17,680 bases of DNA from a bacterium (GTDB taxonomy: Bacteria; B130-G9): positions 1-17,680 of the forward strand of contig DATLAJ010000145.1 of NCBI GenBank assembly GCA_035527515.1, given 5' to 3'. Each line of letters begins with the position of its first letter. Within the stretch, counting starts at the first letter, position 1. Under the pieces are notes generated by a model. It made no database searches and had not been told where the DNA came from. It saw nothing but the letters and a program-made list of their open reading frames with translations. The position numbers and the translations under genes were made by a program. Of the stretch, positions 1 through 7,200 are shown piece by piece.

Positions 1-72
1 TGGGTTCCGATAACGCTGTTATCGAGAACCAACACGTAAAGATTTGGCAGCTGCCAAACATCGATAACGTTC

Positions 73-133
73 GGCGATAGTTTACATAACGCTGCGTTGA
101 TGTATTCGGGGCACAAGTGCCCCAACTATCGCC
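73..133. repeat. Three-way-junction-like inverted repeat set
   Basis: The outer arms GGCGATAGTT (73-82) and AACTATCGCC (124-133) are perfectly complementary over 10 bp. Between them sit two further hairpins. TACATAACGC (83-92) pairs with 94-104 apart from one bulged G, and GGGGCAC (108-114) pairs with GTGCCCC (117-123). The two hairpins fill the interval almost completely, giving a compact branched fold. Confidence 0.8.
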
Positions 134-377
134 TCCCTATAGCAAGGTCAACGAGGCGGCAGGTAGCCACACATATTCGGGCAATTCGACTTGCCCTGCG
201 GCCAACGGCCGGTGGCGAAGAGCAGAAACATGTAGCAAGTCCTACCACGTAGTGGAGCCAGCGTCGCAAAGGCTATGGCGGCCGAGGACTTAGGCAGGTA
301 TGGGGTTTCTCGCCTTGTGCCCGTGCTCTTCATGAACGAGACACCGTTACAGGCAATCACGAACACAAGTCAAGAAA

Positions 378-449
378 CGGGCATGCCGACCTTCGCCTTG
401 AGCTTGTGGCAAGAGATAATAGAAGACGGCGAGGGTCAGCATACGCCCG
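378..449. repeat. Long imperfect helix inside the structured region
   Basis: CGGGC (378-382) pairs with GCCCG (445-449) and ATGC (383-386) with GCAT (439-442), with two bulged bases at 443-444. A continuous 10-bp helix GACCTTCGCC (388-397) with GGCGAGGGTC (428-437) follows, including one T-G pair (392/433). The apical part carries a small CTTG-TGG-CAAG hairpin at 403-413. Confidence 0.75.
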
Positions 450-452
450 GCA

Positions 453-482
453 CCTAACACCACCGAAATCAGTGGTGTTAGG
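453..482. repeat. Perfect 11-bp hairpin
   Basis: CCTAACACCAC (453-463) and GTGGTGTTAGG (472-482) are exact inverted repeats around an 8-nt loop. No T-run follows on either strand, so this is not a textbook Rho-independent terminator. The outer heptamers ACCTAAC and GTTAGGC match the integron attC R-box consensus, but the element is only about 32 bp, shorter than known attC sites. Confidence 0.8.
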
Positions 483-757
483 CTGATAAGAAGGGTTTTC
501 TACTACTACTGGGTTCCAGTATCGCACGCAAATCGGGGCGGTCAAGGCGGCGGAGCTAGTAAGTGCCGCCTGTGCCTCTGGGGTCGTGAGTGGATAACGC
601 TGTCCCTCGTTCGCTACATTGTTGCTGCCCCCGCTATAGACATAGTAGGGCTAAGCCCTTTGCTTTTCAGCCTAAAACGGCATGAAAAGGCACTGCTGCC
701 ATCGTGGGGCTGCAACAGTCGCTCATAGCGGTAACAGCATTTCTGCTCGAACTCCCA

Positions 758-810
758 ATTTTGAGCGTTGGAACAATGTACAACTTGCAACATTGTCCAA
801 CGCCCAAAAT
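758..810. repeat. Hairpin with about 21-bp arms
   Basis: Left arm 758-779 and right arm 790-810 are complementary apart from one A/C mismatch (764/804) and one extra A in the left arm, around a 10-nt loop. Inner segments are ACAATGT with ACATTGT and GCGTTGG with CCAACGC; the ends are ATTTTG and CAAAAT. It is the longest near-perfect hairpin in the window. On the minus strand the mismatch would be a G-U pair. Confidence 0.8.
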
Positions 811-894
811 GACACGCCCGTCTCAAATGCAACTATCCAGCCAGTAGGCGTATCCGTATCGGTAACGAGCGGGGGTTAGGTCAGCATTGATCAG

Positions 895-925
895 ATGGGG
901 GGTGGCAATCGCCCTCACCCCCCAT
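895..925. repeat. GC-rich perfect 10-bp hairpin upstream of the Cys-rich ORFs
   Basis: ATGGGGGGTG (895-904) is the exact reverse complement of CACCCCCCAT (916-925), with an 11-nt loop that can itself form GGC-AATC-GCC. It lies 41 bp before the first small ORF. It could end the upstream RNA, act as an operator, or stabilise the 5' end of the downstream message. No T-tract follows, so intrinsic termination is doubtful. Confidence 0.7.
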
Positions 926-966
926 GCCCCCGCTGCGATCTTTGAGCACTTAGAAAGGAGTGCGAG

Positions 967-1176
967 ATGAGCGTCTATTGTGGGAGTTGCGGTCACGTCA
1001 TCGGCGAAGACGACGAGGTCTATTGTGGGAGCTGTCACAAGTCAGAGCTTGACGAGGCCAACGAGACTTATTGGAGCCGAGTTGACCGACTGCACAAGAA
1101 GATTACATGGCTACGGTCGGAGCTCAGGCGAGCCGAAGACTGGTACAGACAAGGTGAAGAAAGGAAGTGTTGGTGA
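967..1176 (+). CDS. Small zinc-ribbon-like protein (69 aa)
   Basis: This short protein starts at an ATG preceded by a good ribosome site (AAAGGAG, about 8 nt upstream). Its N-terminal half has two CGSC knuckles (residues 6-9 and 20-23, in the contexts YCGSCGH and YCGSCHK), a four-Cys arrangement typical of zinc ribbons. The C-terminal half is charged, Trp/Arg-rich and probably helical (about residues 30-69). Tiny zinc-ribbon proteins are common in phage and plasmid accessory regions, usually with unknown roles in DNA or RNA binding. Its stop overlaps the next start by one base (TGATG), indicating translational coupling with another Cys-rich ORF. I do not recognise a named family. Confidence 0.7.
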   Translation: MSVYCGSCGHVIGEDDEVYCGSCHKSELDEANETYWSRVDRLHKKITWLRSELRRAEDWYRQGEERKCW

Positions 1177-1301
1177 TGACAGCACGTTGCGAACGGTGTC
1201 TACGTCCTAGGTTTGATGTTCTCATCTGCTGTAACTGCGGTAAGGAGAAGAGCTACCATGAGATCATGCTAAACAACGCATGTACCACAGAAAGGGGGTG
1301 A
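1176..1301 (+). CDS. Tiny Cys-rich zinc-ribbon-like protein (41 aa)
   Basis: Its ATG shares a base with the stop of the preceding ORF, and AAGGAAG lies about 10 nt upstream. The 41-residue product starts MTARCERCLRP and carries two Cys pairs (CERC and CCNC) with a basic segment between and after them. This is the same kind of four-Cys metal-binding layout as its upstream neighbour. Coupling on both sides (1-nt overlap before it, 4-nt gap after it) suggests a small operon. No family is recognised and a specific function cannot be inferred. Confidence 0.5.
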   Translation: MTARCERCLRPRFDVLICCNCGKEKSYHEIMLNNACTTERG

Positions 1302-1305
1302 GGCT

Positions 1306-1518
1306 ATGACCAGGCCGTTGGTTCTCATGCCATCGCCCCCTGCACCAGAAGTGCCAGAACCTAAGCCAATAGAAGTCTTTCAGAAGCGAGCAACAGTGCG
1401 CAAGTGTTTTGGCGCACCGAAGTTGACTGCCAGAAAATGCTTGCGGTGTAAGGACTTCGACCTTTGCTACCACCATCACCTGTCAACCGTCAAACAAGGG
1501 AGGATCAGACTGCTATGA
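1306..1518 (+). CDS. Small Cys-rich protein (70 aa)
   Basis: The ATG follows a strong ribosome site (AGGGGGTGAGG, spacing about 6-9 nt) and lies 4 nt after the previous stop. The N-terminal third is Pro-rich. The C-terminal half contains a Cys at about residue 34 followed by CLRCKDFDLCYHHH, a Cys/His cluster that could bind a metal ion. This is the third consecutive small Cys-rich ORF. Its TGA overlaps an ATG at 1515 (ATGA), suggesting further coupling downstream. Function unknown. Confidence 0.6.
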   Translation: MTRPLVLMPSPPAPEVPEPKPIEVFQKRATVRKCFGAPKLTARKCLRCKDFDLCYHHHLSTVKQGRIRLL

Positions 1519-1807
1519 GACGACCCAACTGCAGACCAGCACAGAAGCCCTCGTCAAACAGTGGCGATATCGCCATGTCCACTGCCCGATGGGACCAGCT
1601 GTGATCCTGAACCTCTTCTGTGACCACCAAAACCTCCACGCCAAGGTCCGACTGGTCGGTCGGAATCTCATTTTCGGGACCGGGCCTCTCAATCACGAAT
1701 TCAGACGCTTCACGCCGCGCAGCAGGCACTACATCACTGACTACCCACTCGCTTGGTGTGCACCATACATCACACCTCAGGAAGGCGGCTTCAAGCCAGC
1801 AGCATGA
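1515..1807 (+). pseudogene. Possible frameshifted small ORF
   Basis: An ATG at 1515 overlaps the preceding stop (ATGA) and has AGGGAGGA about 10 nt upstream, but its frame ends at 1604 after 29 codons. A second frame is open without an ATG from well before 1515, through an ATG at 1589, to a stop at 1805-1807. Its conceptual product looks more protein-like (for example QWRYRHVHC, then VILNLFCDHQ, then HYITDYPLAWCAPY). The simplest reading is one gene of about 95 codons whose start and body are separated by a frameshift near 1517-1550, in keeping with the decay of the next gene. If intact, the only ATG for the long frame is 1589, which lacks a ribosome site. No family is recognised. Confidence 0.35.
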
Positions 1808-1814
1808 CCAATCA

Positions 1815-1836
1815 GGGGCGCTCGAAAGGGCGCCCC
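1815..1836. repeat. GC hairpin between the small ORF and the ArdC-like remnant
   Basis: GGGGCGC (1815-1821) and GCGCCCC (1830-1836) form a perfect 7-bp stem with an 8-nt loop containing GAAA. It lies just after the stop at 1807 and 26 bp before the next ATG. It resembles an attenuator or terminator stem but has no downstream T-run. Confidence 0.6.
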
Positions 1837-1861
1837 ACAAACCTCAATGAAAGGACATCCT

Positions 1862-2219
1862 ATGAACCACAATGTTAAGAAAGCCCTCGATGAGATAGTC
1901 GATCTCTTCAAGTCAGGTGACATCGGTGAGAAAATCGCCATCGCCGCGTTCCCCCCCTTACTACGTCCCTTGCCCGAAGCGGAGCCTCACCAACGAACTG
2001 CTCTGTCTCATCCACGACACGAATGATGCCCGAGACTTCAGGCAGTGAAAGGCAGCCGGGATGCACATCAAAAAGCGAGCCACTTGCTTTCGCATACTCG
2101 TCCCGTGTCACAAGAGGATCGAGCACGAAGAAACAGGCGAGGAGGTCGTGGTCCTCGTTGGCTTCAAGACCTCTCTCAGGAGAGCTGCGGTCGCTGAGTT
2201 TCGATTCCTTAACTTATGA
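1862..2219 (+). pseudogene. Broken ArdC-like antirestriction (ssDNA-binding domain) gene
   Basis: From ATG 1862, after an AAAGGA ribosome site, the frame reads MNHNVKKALDEIVDLFKSGD and continues to AFPP. It then leaves the expected reading at a C7 tract (1951-1957). With six C residues the frame would continue YYVPCPKRSLTNELLCLIHD, then DTNDARDFRQ, TGA (2046-2048), KAAGMHIKK, ATCFRILVPCHK, and EEVVVLVGFKTS. This pattern (NRLL, DARxFRQW, GRxVKKGAKAFYIL, VVVGF) is what I know from ArdC-like ssDNA-binding domains of plasmid and phage antirestriction proteins, in which the TGA position is normally Trp. The gene thus carries one frameshift and one W-to-stop change, and its C-terminal part (often a metallopeptidase domain in this family) is gone. 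It is replaced by recombinase sequence. Sequencing error at the homopolymer would explain the first lesion but not the second. Confidence 0.72.
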
Positions 2220-2393
2220 CATTGCTTTGCGAGCAAGCCGGGTGCGCTGTGGATTGACGTAGCTTCAATCAAGAAACTGCTTGGTCACACTTCACTAGGC
2301 ATGACTATGCGCTACAATCACTTAAGCGACCAAGAGGTCAGAGATGCCGTCAATCGGCCTTCCACAGTCATTGCCGCAAGATGTTGCTGCTGA
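2220..2393 (+). pseudogene. C-terminal remnant of a tyrosine recombinase/phage integrase
   Basis: The frame ending at TGA 2391-2393 reads DVASIKKLLGHTS, then MTMRYNHLSDQE. This is the box II signature of tyrosine recombinases, with the LLGH histidine and the nucleophilic tyrosine (codon 2313-2315) followed by NH. Upstream, HCFAS (2220-2234) fits the usual HxFA motif, but the residues between it and the DVAS segment look scrambled, suggesting small indels near 2235-2255. A TGA at 2217-2219 closes the frame, and the R-containing box I and the N-terminal domain are absent. The fragment abuts the ArdC-like remnant directly, so a deletion probably joined two mobile-element genes. It cannot encode an active integrase. 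Confidence 0.75.
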
Positions 2394-2867
2394 GGGGACA
2401 GGGGAACAAAGAGCACGCACACGCCCTAGTTAGGGTTGTTGGCATCAAAGAGCTTTGCTACAGTGCCCTAATCATAATGCGTTCCACCGGACAGTCTCAG
2501 TGCAAAACCCAAAATTCAGCGTCGATGCTCTCCGAGAGAATTCTCGGGACTCCTTTGAGAATGCAGAATGCTTGGGGCAACTACGAGCTTCGATTTGAGG
2601 TTATGTCTGCCGTTGACGCCGCCCGGAGGCTATTCGCACCAGATCGATTCAATGGGGCCCTCGTGCGTGAATGGTGCGTCAGCCAAGAGCCTGTGGCTGT
2701 TTGTCTTAGCCAACCAGGCTATAGAAACTGCGGGTGTTCTTGGGTGCCTCTTCCGGAGTGCCAGGTTGCAGGGAGATGCAGTCTGGAAGTGATTAAAAGG
2801 GCGGGGGAGACTACAATCTCGCACAAAGAATCTATTGCTCACAAATGACGTTTCATGAGGTTACTGT
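2394..2867. other. Stretch without a supported gene
   Basis: A 155-codon open frame (2381-2848) runs through this stretch. It starts inside the integrase remnant, has no ribosome site, and its product is low-complexity in hydrophobic pattern and unlike any family I know. A 6-bp stem at about 2529-2544 (CCGAGA-GAAT-TCTCGG) is the only structure seen. The promoter of the regulator at 2868 should lie here, but I could not find a convincing -35/-10 or -24/-12 pair. Confidence 0.4.
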
Positions 2868-4289
2868 GTGATGCTAGAAAGACCCTTGGGGCCATTTCTT
2901 CTTATAGACGATGATATTTATCTTCTTCCGAAGCTGACAGAAACCCTTCGGGCCATGGGCTATGTGGTTGACCCAGCCCAATCACCCAAAGAAGCACTGG
3001 AACTGTTGGCGGCCCAAAACTACACGTTGGTTATAACTGACCTGGCGATGCCAGGAACAGAGGGCCTCTCAATCTACGAGTCGATACGAGAGGTTGACCC
3101 AGTTGTCCCTGTAATCATCATAACCGGCTACGGTTCCCCTGACGAGGCGGCATTGGCGATGAAGATGGGATGCACTGACTATCTGCGTAAGCCTATTGAT
3201 CCTGACGAGTTGGTTTTCCGCATTGAGAAGGCGCGTCATCAGTCAATGATGCAAGCGGAGGTCGTGTCGCTCCGTGCACAGCTCAAGCGGTCCGTGACAG
3301 AGCAAACCATAGTCGGCGCCTCTGCTGCAATGCGGCTGGTCATGGACAAGATCGCGATGGCTGCAGATTCAGACGTTACCGTTCTGATCAGGGGAGAGAC
3401 CGGAACGGGGAAGGAACTGGTGGCAAAGGCCATACACAACAGCGGTCCCCGAGCCAAGCACCCCTTCGTTACAGTGGCCTGCGCAGCAATCCCACAGACA
3501 CTTCTTGAGGGGCAACTGTTCGGTCACAAGAAAGGCGCCTACACGGGCGCGGATAGAGATCAGGAGGGCCTGATAGAGTCGGCAGAACGCGGCACGCTGT
3601 TTCTTGATGAGATTGGTGAGGTTGATGCGGCATCACAGGTGAAGCTGCTGAGATTCCTGGAGTCAGGGGAAGTGAGACCATTGGGCAGCACTAAGATGCA
3701 CATCTTGAGCGTTCGAGTGGTCGCGGCGAGCAATCTTGACATGGAGCAAGCCATGGAGAAGAACCTCTTCAGAAAGGACCTTTTCTACAGGCTTAACGTA
3801 TTCCCCGTTACTCTGCCGCCTCTGCGCGAGCGCAAGGAAGACATTCCACTACTTGTGAGGCATTTCGCCGAACTTCATAGCCCTGAGCTCTCGGGCGAAA
3901 GCAAAACCTTCTCACCTGAAGCCATTAAGAAGCTACTTGGCTATGACTGGCCGGGAAACGTGCGGGAGCTTGAGAACAAAGTTCGTCAGGCGATCCTGCT
4001 CACGCATGAGGAGGTTGTGAGACCCTCTGCTGTTGAGCTTTCAGTTCGGAGGAGGCCGGGGTCGAGTGCAAAGTTTGCTGAGGTGAAAAAGGAAGCGATG
4101 GACAGGGCTGAAAAGCAATTCCTTAAGGAAATGCTCGACAGGGCCAACGGGGTCATCATGTTGGCGGCGAAACTCGCGGGATTGCACCGGAAGAACTTCT
4201 CGATTCTGATGAAAAAGCACGGAATACGAGCGGAAGAATTCCGTAGGCGAAAGACGCGGGGAGACGGTGATTCAGGGCTTAACTCATGA
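2868..4289 (+). CDS. NtrC-family sigma54-dependent response regulator
   Basis: Cytoplasmic transcription activator that hydrolyses ATP to open sigma54-RNA polymerase promoters once its receiver is phosphorylated. The receiver (about residues 8-125) has the acidic triad D14-D16, phosphoacceptor D58 (VITDLAMPG), T86 and K108 (RKP). The AAA+ domain (about 147-380) has Walker A GETGTGKE (176-183), the sigma54-contact loop GAYTGA (223-228; the common form is GAFTGA) and Walker B GTLFLDE (242-248), then RLNVFPVTLPPLRER and WPGNVRELE. A Fis-type helix-turn-helix ends the protein (about 415-450). At 473 residues it is full length. It may start at GTG 2868 (GAGG 7 nt upstream) or ATG 2871. Its stop overlaps the sensor kinase start by 4 nt (ATGA), so the two form a cognate pair. 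The sigma54 promoter and dyads before the nearby subtilase are plausible targets. Confidence 0.95.
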   Translation: MMLERPLGPFLLIDDDIYLLPKLTETLRAMGYVVDPAQSPKEALELLAAQNYTLVITDLAMPGTEGLSIYESIREVDPVVPVIIITGYGSPDEAALAMKMGCTDYLRKPIDPDELVFRIEKARHQSMMQAEVVSLRAQLKRSVTEQTIVGASAAMRLVMDKIAMAADSDVTVLIRGETGTGKELVAKAIHNSGPRAKHPFVTVACAAIPQTLLEGQLFGHKKGAYTGADRDQEGLIESAERGTLFLDEIGEVDAASQVKLLRFLESGEVRPLGSTKMHILSVRVVAASNLDMEQAMEKNLFRKDLFYRLNVFPVTLPPLRERKEDIPLLVRHFAELHSPELSGESKTFSPEAIKKLLGYDWPGNVRELENKVRQAILLTHEEVVRPSAVELSVRRRPGSSAKFAEVKKEAMDRAEKQFLKEMLDRANGVIMLAAKLAGLHRKNFSILMKKHGIRAEEFRRRKTRGDGDSGLNS

Positions 4290-7200
4290 GTATGTGGGAA
4301 GATTTTGCTCAGAAGTTGTTCGATGGGAGATATGAGTTTCTTAGCCTTTTGGGCAAGGGCTCATGGAGTGAGGTTGTGCGCGCCTTCGATAGGACCCGTT
4401 CAAGTGAAGTGGCTGTGAAGCTGCTAATGGATCGAGCCGGAGACGATGTTCTAGCCGACCGTTTTTCCCGCAGCGAATTCAGGGCAATGGCCAACATCGA
4501 CCATCCAAATGTGGTCCGCGTTCTGGACTTCGGGCAAAGCCCCGAAGGGATTCGCTATTACACAATGGAGATCGTGCCTGGCGAGGCGCTCTCGGAGTAT
4601 GTTGGCGAGCTTCGAGGAAGACGTTTTGAGAATGTCTTTGAGGGTCTGTGCCGCGCACTGTGGGCGGTTCACACGAAGGGATGTCTGCACTGCGACGTGA
4701 AACCTGACAATGTTATGCTCGTCTCGAAACAGAGGAAGTATGAGCCTGTTCTGATGGATTTTGGCCTGAGTATCGATCTCTCAGCCGGATCTAAGGCCTC
4801 TCCACGCGGTACGCCCCTGTATGCGGCTCCAGAGATGCTAGCAGGGCTGGAGGTTGACGCGAGAGCTGACATCTATTCGCTGGGGATGACACTGCTGGAG
4901 GTGTTAACGGGCAAGCTCCCGTTTGAGGGCCTGAGCCTCTCATCTATTCTATCAGCAAAGGGCTCGAACGAAATGACAAGGGAATCACTAGCTAGGGTCC
5001 CTAAGCGCTATAGGGATAGTATTGCTATGATGACTGCCCCCGACCCGAGGGACCGGTTCCCGTCCTGCCTTGCCGTTCTTAACACAATGGCTGCGAAAAG
5101 CAGCCGTGACACAGACCTGCCCTCACCTCCACCTGTTCAACGCCATCTTCTTCGCCCTGATTTGATTGGAAGAACAAAGGAGTTAGAAGCGATCACGCGG
5201 AGCGTAGATGATCTTGAGAAGAACAAGGGAGGCTGCATACTGATACAGGGGGCGAGGGGGACCGGCAAGACCCGTCTTCTTGAGGAGGCAAGGTATTACG
5301 CGCAGCTTTCAGGTGCAAGGGTCGTGGCGACGACCGACCATCCAGGCTCTACACGGGGGCCATCGCTCTTTTCTACCCTTAGAAGCGCCGTGAACCTGAA
5401 AGAGCCCAATGAAGAGAGTCGGAATCACTACGAAATGCTCGTTCGTCAGATACGGACGCTGTCCAGGGAGCGCCCGCTGGTGCTTCTGATAGACGATATA
5501 CACAAGCTCGAGACGAACGACGCCAAACTGTTGACTGTCCTTGCTCATAGAGCAGCTAGGGGCGGGTATTTGATTGTCTCATCTATGCCCGTCAGAGCAT
5601 ATCACAAGGGGTCTGATATCGATCTTTACCTTGACGCTTTGGGCGACGAAGAAGGCTTCGTCCGGCTCAAGCTCGATAGCCTCGAGCTAAAGGATGTGCT
5701 TAGATTGTGTGAGTCAATGCTCGGTTCCACTGACAACATGGCAGATGTAGCTGGGTTCTTGATTGCCCGAACCGGCGGGAACGTCGGAGCGTGCGTAGAG
5801 CTGTTGAACACACTCGCCCAAGAAGGTCGTCTGAACCATCGTCTGGGACAGTGGTCGGTGACCTCCGACGGCGCTGGCCAAACAAAGAAGCGGGGGCGGC
5901 GTTCAGCAGTCAGACTTAACAGCGTAACAACAGGGCTCCGGACCGTTCTACTCACCGCCGCTATCAGTGGCCCCAGAGGGCCCGCCTCAATAGCACTGCG
6001 GACTACTGGCCTCGCCCAAGACGAGTTTGCAGAGCAGGTCCTTCGGCTTGAGAGCATGGGCATTCTGGTCTGGGAAACGGTCCGCAACCAGGCCTTTCTC
6101 CGTTTCTTAGACCCTACACTTCCAGTTCGTCTCATTGAGAAAGCCGATCGCGATCTTGTTGCCCAACTGAGCGGCAAAGCCACTGAGGTGCTACTTTCAT
6201 GTTGGTCAAAGGGCCAACCATTTGATCCGGTCCGGCTGGTTGAACACCTTAGCCGGGCGGGGCGCCCAAGAGAAGCATTGGAGGTAGCGATCACAGAAAG
6301 TGAGCGGCAGGAATCCGACGGGGCGTATTGGCTTGGTATACAGCTATTGACGCGCGCGTTGAGGATTTCCAGGTCTCTGTTGAGCCCGGATGTCTTGCGA
6401 GAGACCGAGCTTCACGTGTCGATTGCCAGGATGACGAGGTCCCGGGGCGACGCGAGTGCTGCTCTGGATCATTGCGAGAAGGGGCTCTCTCTGCTACGAA
6501 GGGCGGGTCTTCGCGGCTCCGACACCAAGATATCGACAGCTGTTCAATTGGAGAGGCAGGCGGGACTGTGCTGTGAGGACTTGAGCGAATATGATGGAGC
6601 GATCGACCATTATCGGCAAGCCCTGTCGTTGCTTGGTCCCTTCTGCCAAAATCCCGAGCACAAGAGGCGATGGATGGAGTTGCAGAGCCTGTTGGGTTGG
6701 ACACAAATGCTGGCCCGTCGTTATGACGAGAGCGAGAAGACGACTAAGGAGCTGCTCAAGCACGTAGATGCGGAGTCGTTTCCCGAACAAGCCATACAGG
6801 CACTTAATATACTCGGATGGATCTGTTTTTATCGAGCCAAGCCGCAGGAGGGTCTGAAGTACTTCAGACGAGGGCTTTCTGAAGCTCACGGAGACTCGTT
6901 GTCCGCAGATGCAGAGTTTCAAAGTCTCACGGGCGCTGCTTCAGCCTCGTGGCTCATGGGGCAATGGACCGATGCGGTCTCCTATTATCAAAGGGCTTTA
7001 GACCTTGCGGAACGCAATCGGAATCCGGCTCTTAAGAGCAAAGCGATAGGTAACCTTGCAGTAGCCGAATACCAGCTCGGGAAGCTCCGTCTAGCAGAGA
7101 AACACTTCAGGGAGTTTCTTGCTCTGGCCATTGAGGGGGGGCTAATAGAAACCTATGTCATCGCTCTCGGCAATCTTGGCGCTTTGCTCAGGGACCAGGG

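Larger units (their letters stand above)
1..880 (+). ncRNA. Candidate large structured RNA (left end may lie outside the window)
   Basis: No ORF here has a ribosome site plus protein-like composition, yet the stretch is crowded with inverted repeats that nest compatibly. Examples: 3-7/26-30 with 8-14/18-24; the 16-bp palindrome 43-58; 73-82/124-133 enclosing two hairpins; 166-170/212-216 enclosing 179-184/191-196 and 199-203/207-211; 237-243/285-291 enclosing 245-248/252-255; 305-310/373-378 stacked on 314-319/364-369; 378-397/428-449; 453-463/472-482; 507-512/516-521; 545-551/565-571; 588-608; 663-669/683-689; 758-779/790-810. Large ornate RNAs such as GOLLD and ROOL are known from phages and prophages, and the neighbours here are mobile-element remains. 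I cannot assign it to either family. Strand is uncertain: G-U wobbles at 392/433 and 595/602 favour plus, whereas the mismatches at 387/438 and 764/804 would be G-U on minus. A dense set of protein-binding sites is the alternative. Confidence 0.5.

Noticed and set aside
275-457. 60-codon ORF in the structured region
   Set aside because: No ribosome site, and its sequence is accounted for by complementary helix arms (305-378 and 378-449), so base pairing rather than coding explains it.
453-482. Integron attC site
   Set aside because: The terminal heptamers fit the R-box consensus, but the element is about 32 bp, has no L boxes, and there is no integrase IntI or cassette array.
682-879. 65-codon ORF over the long hairpin
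   Set aside because: Low-complexity Ser/Thr/Val product, no ribosome site, and it spans the 758-810 inverted repeat.
1-960. CRISPR array
   Set aside because: The repeats are inverted and mutually different. There are no evenly spaced direct repeats and no cas genes.
2381-2848. 155-codon open frame as a gene
   Set aside because: It starts inside the integrase remnant, has no ribosome site, and its product has no recognisable motif or convincing hydrophobic pattern.
5626-6294. 222-codon minus-strand ORF inside the kinase gene
   Set aside because: Ser/Arg-rich shadow of the real plus-strand gene, without a ribosome site or family features.
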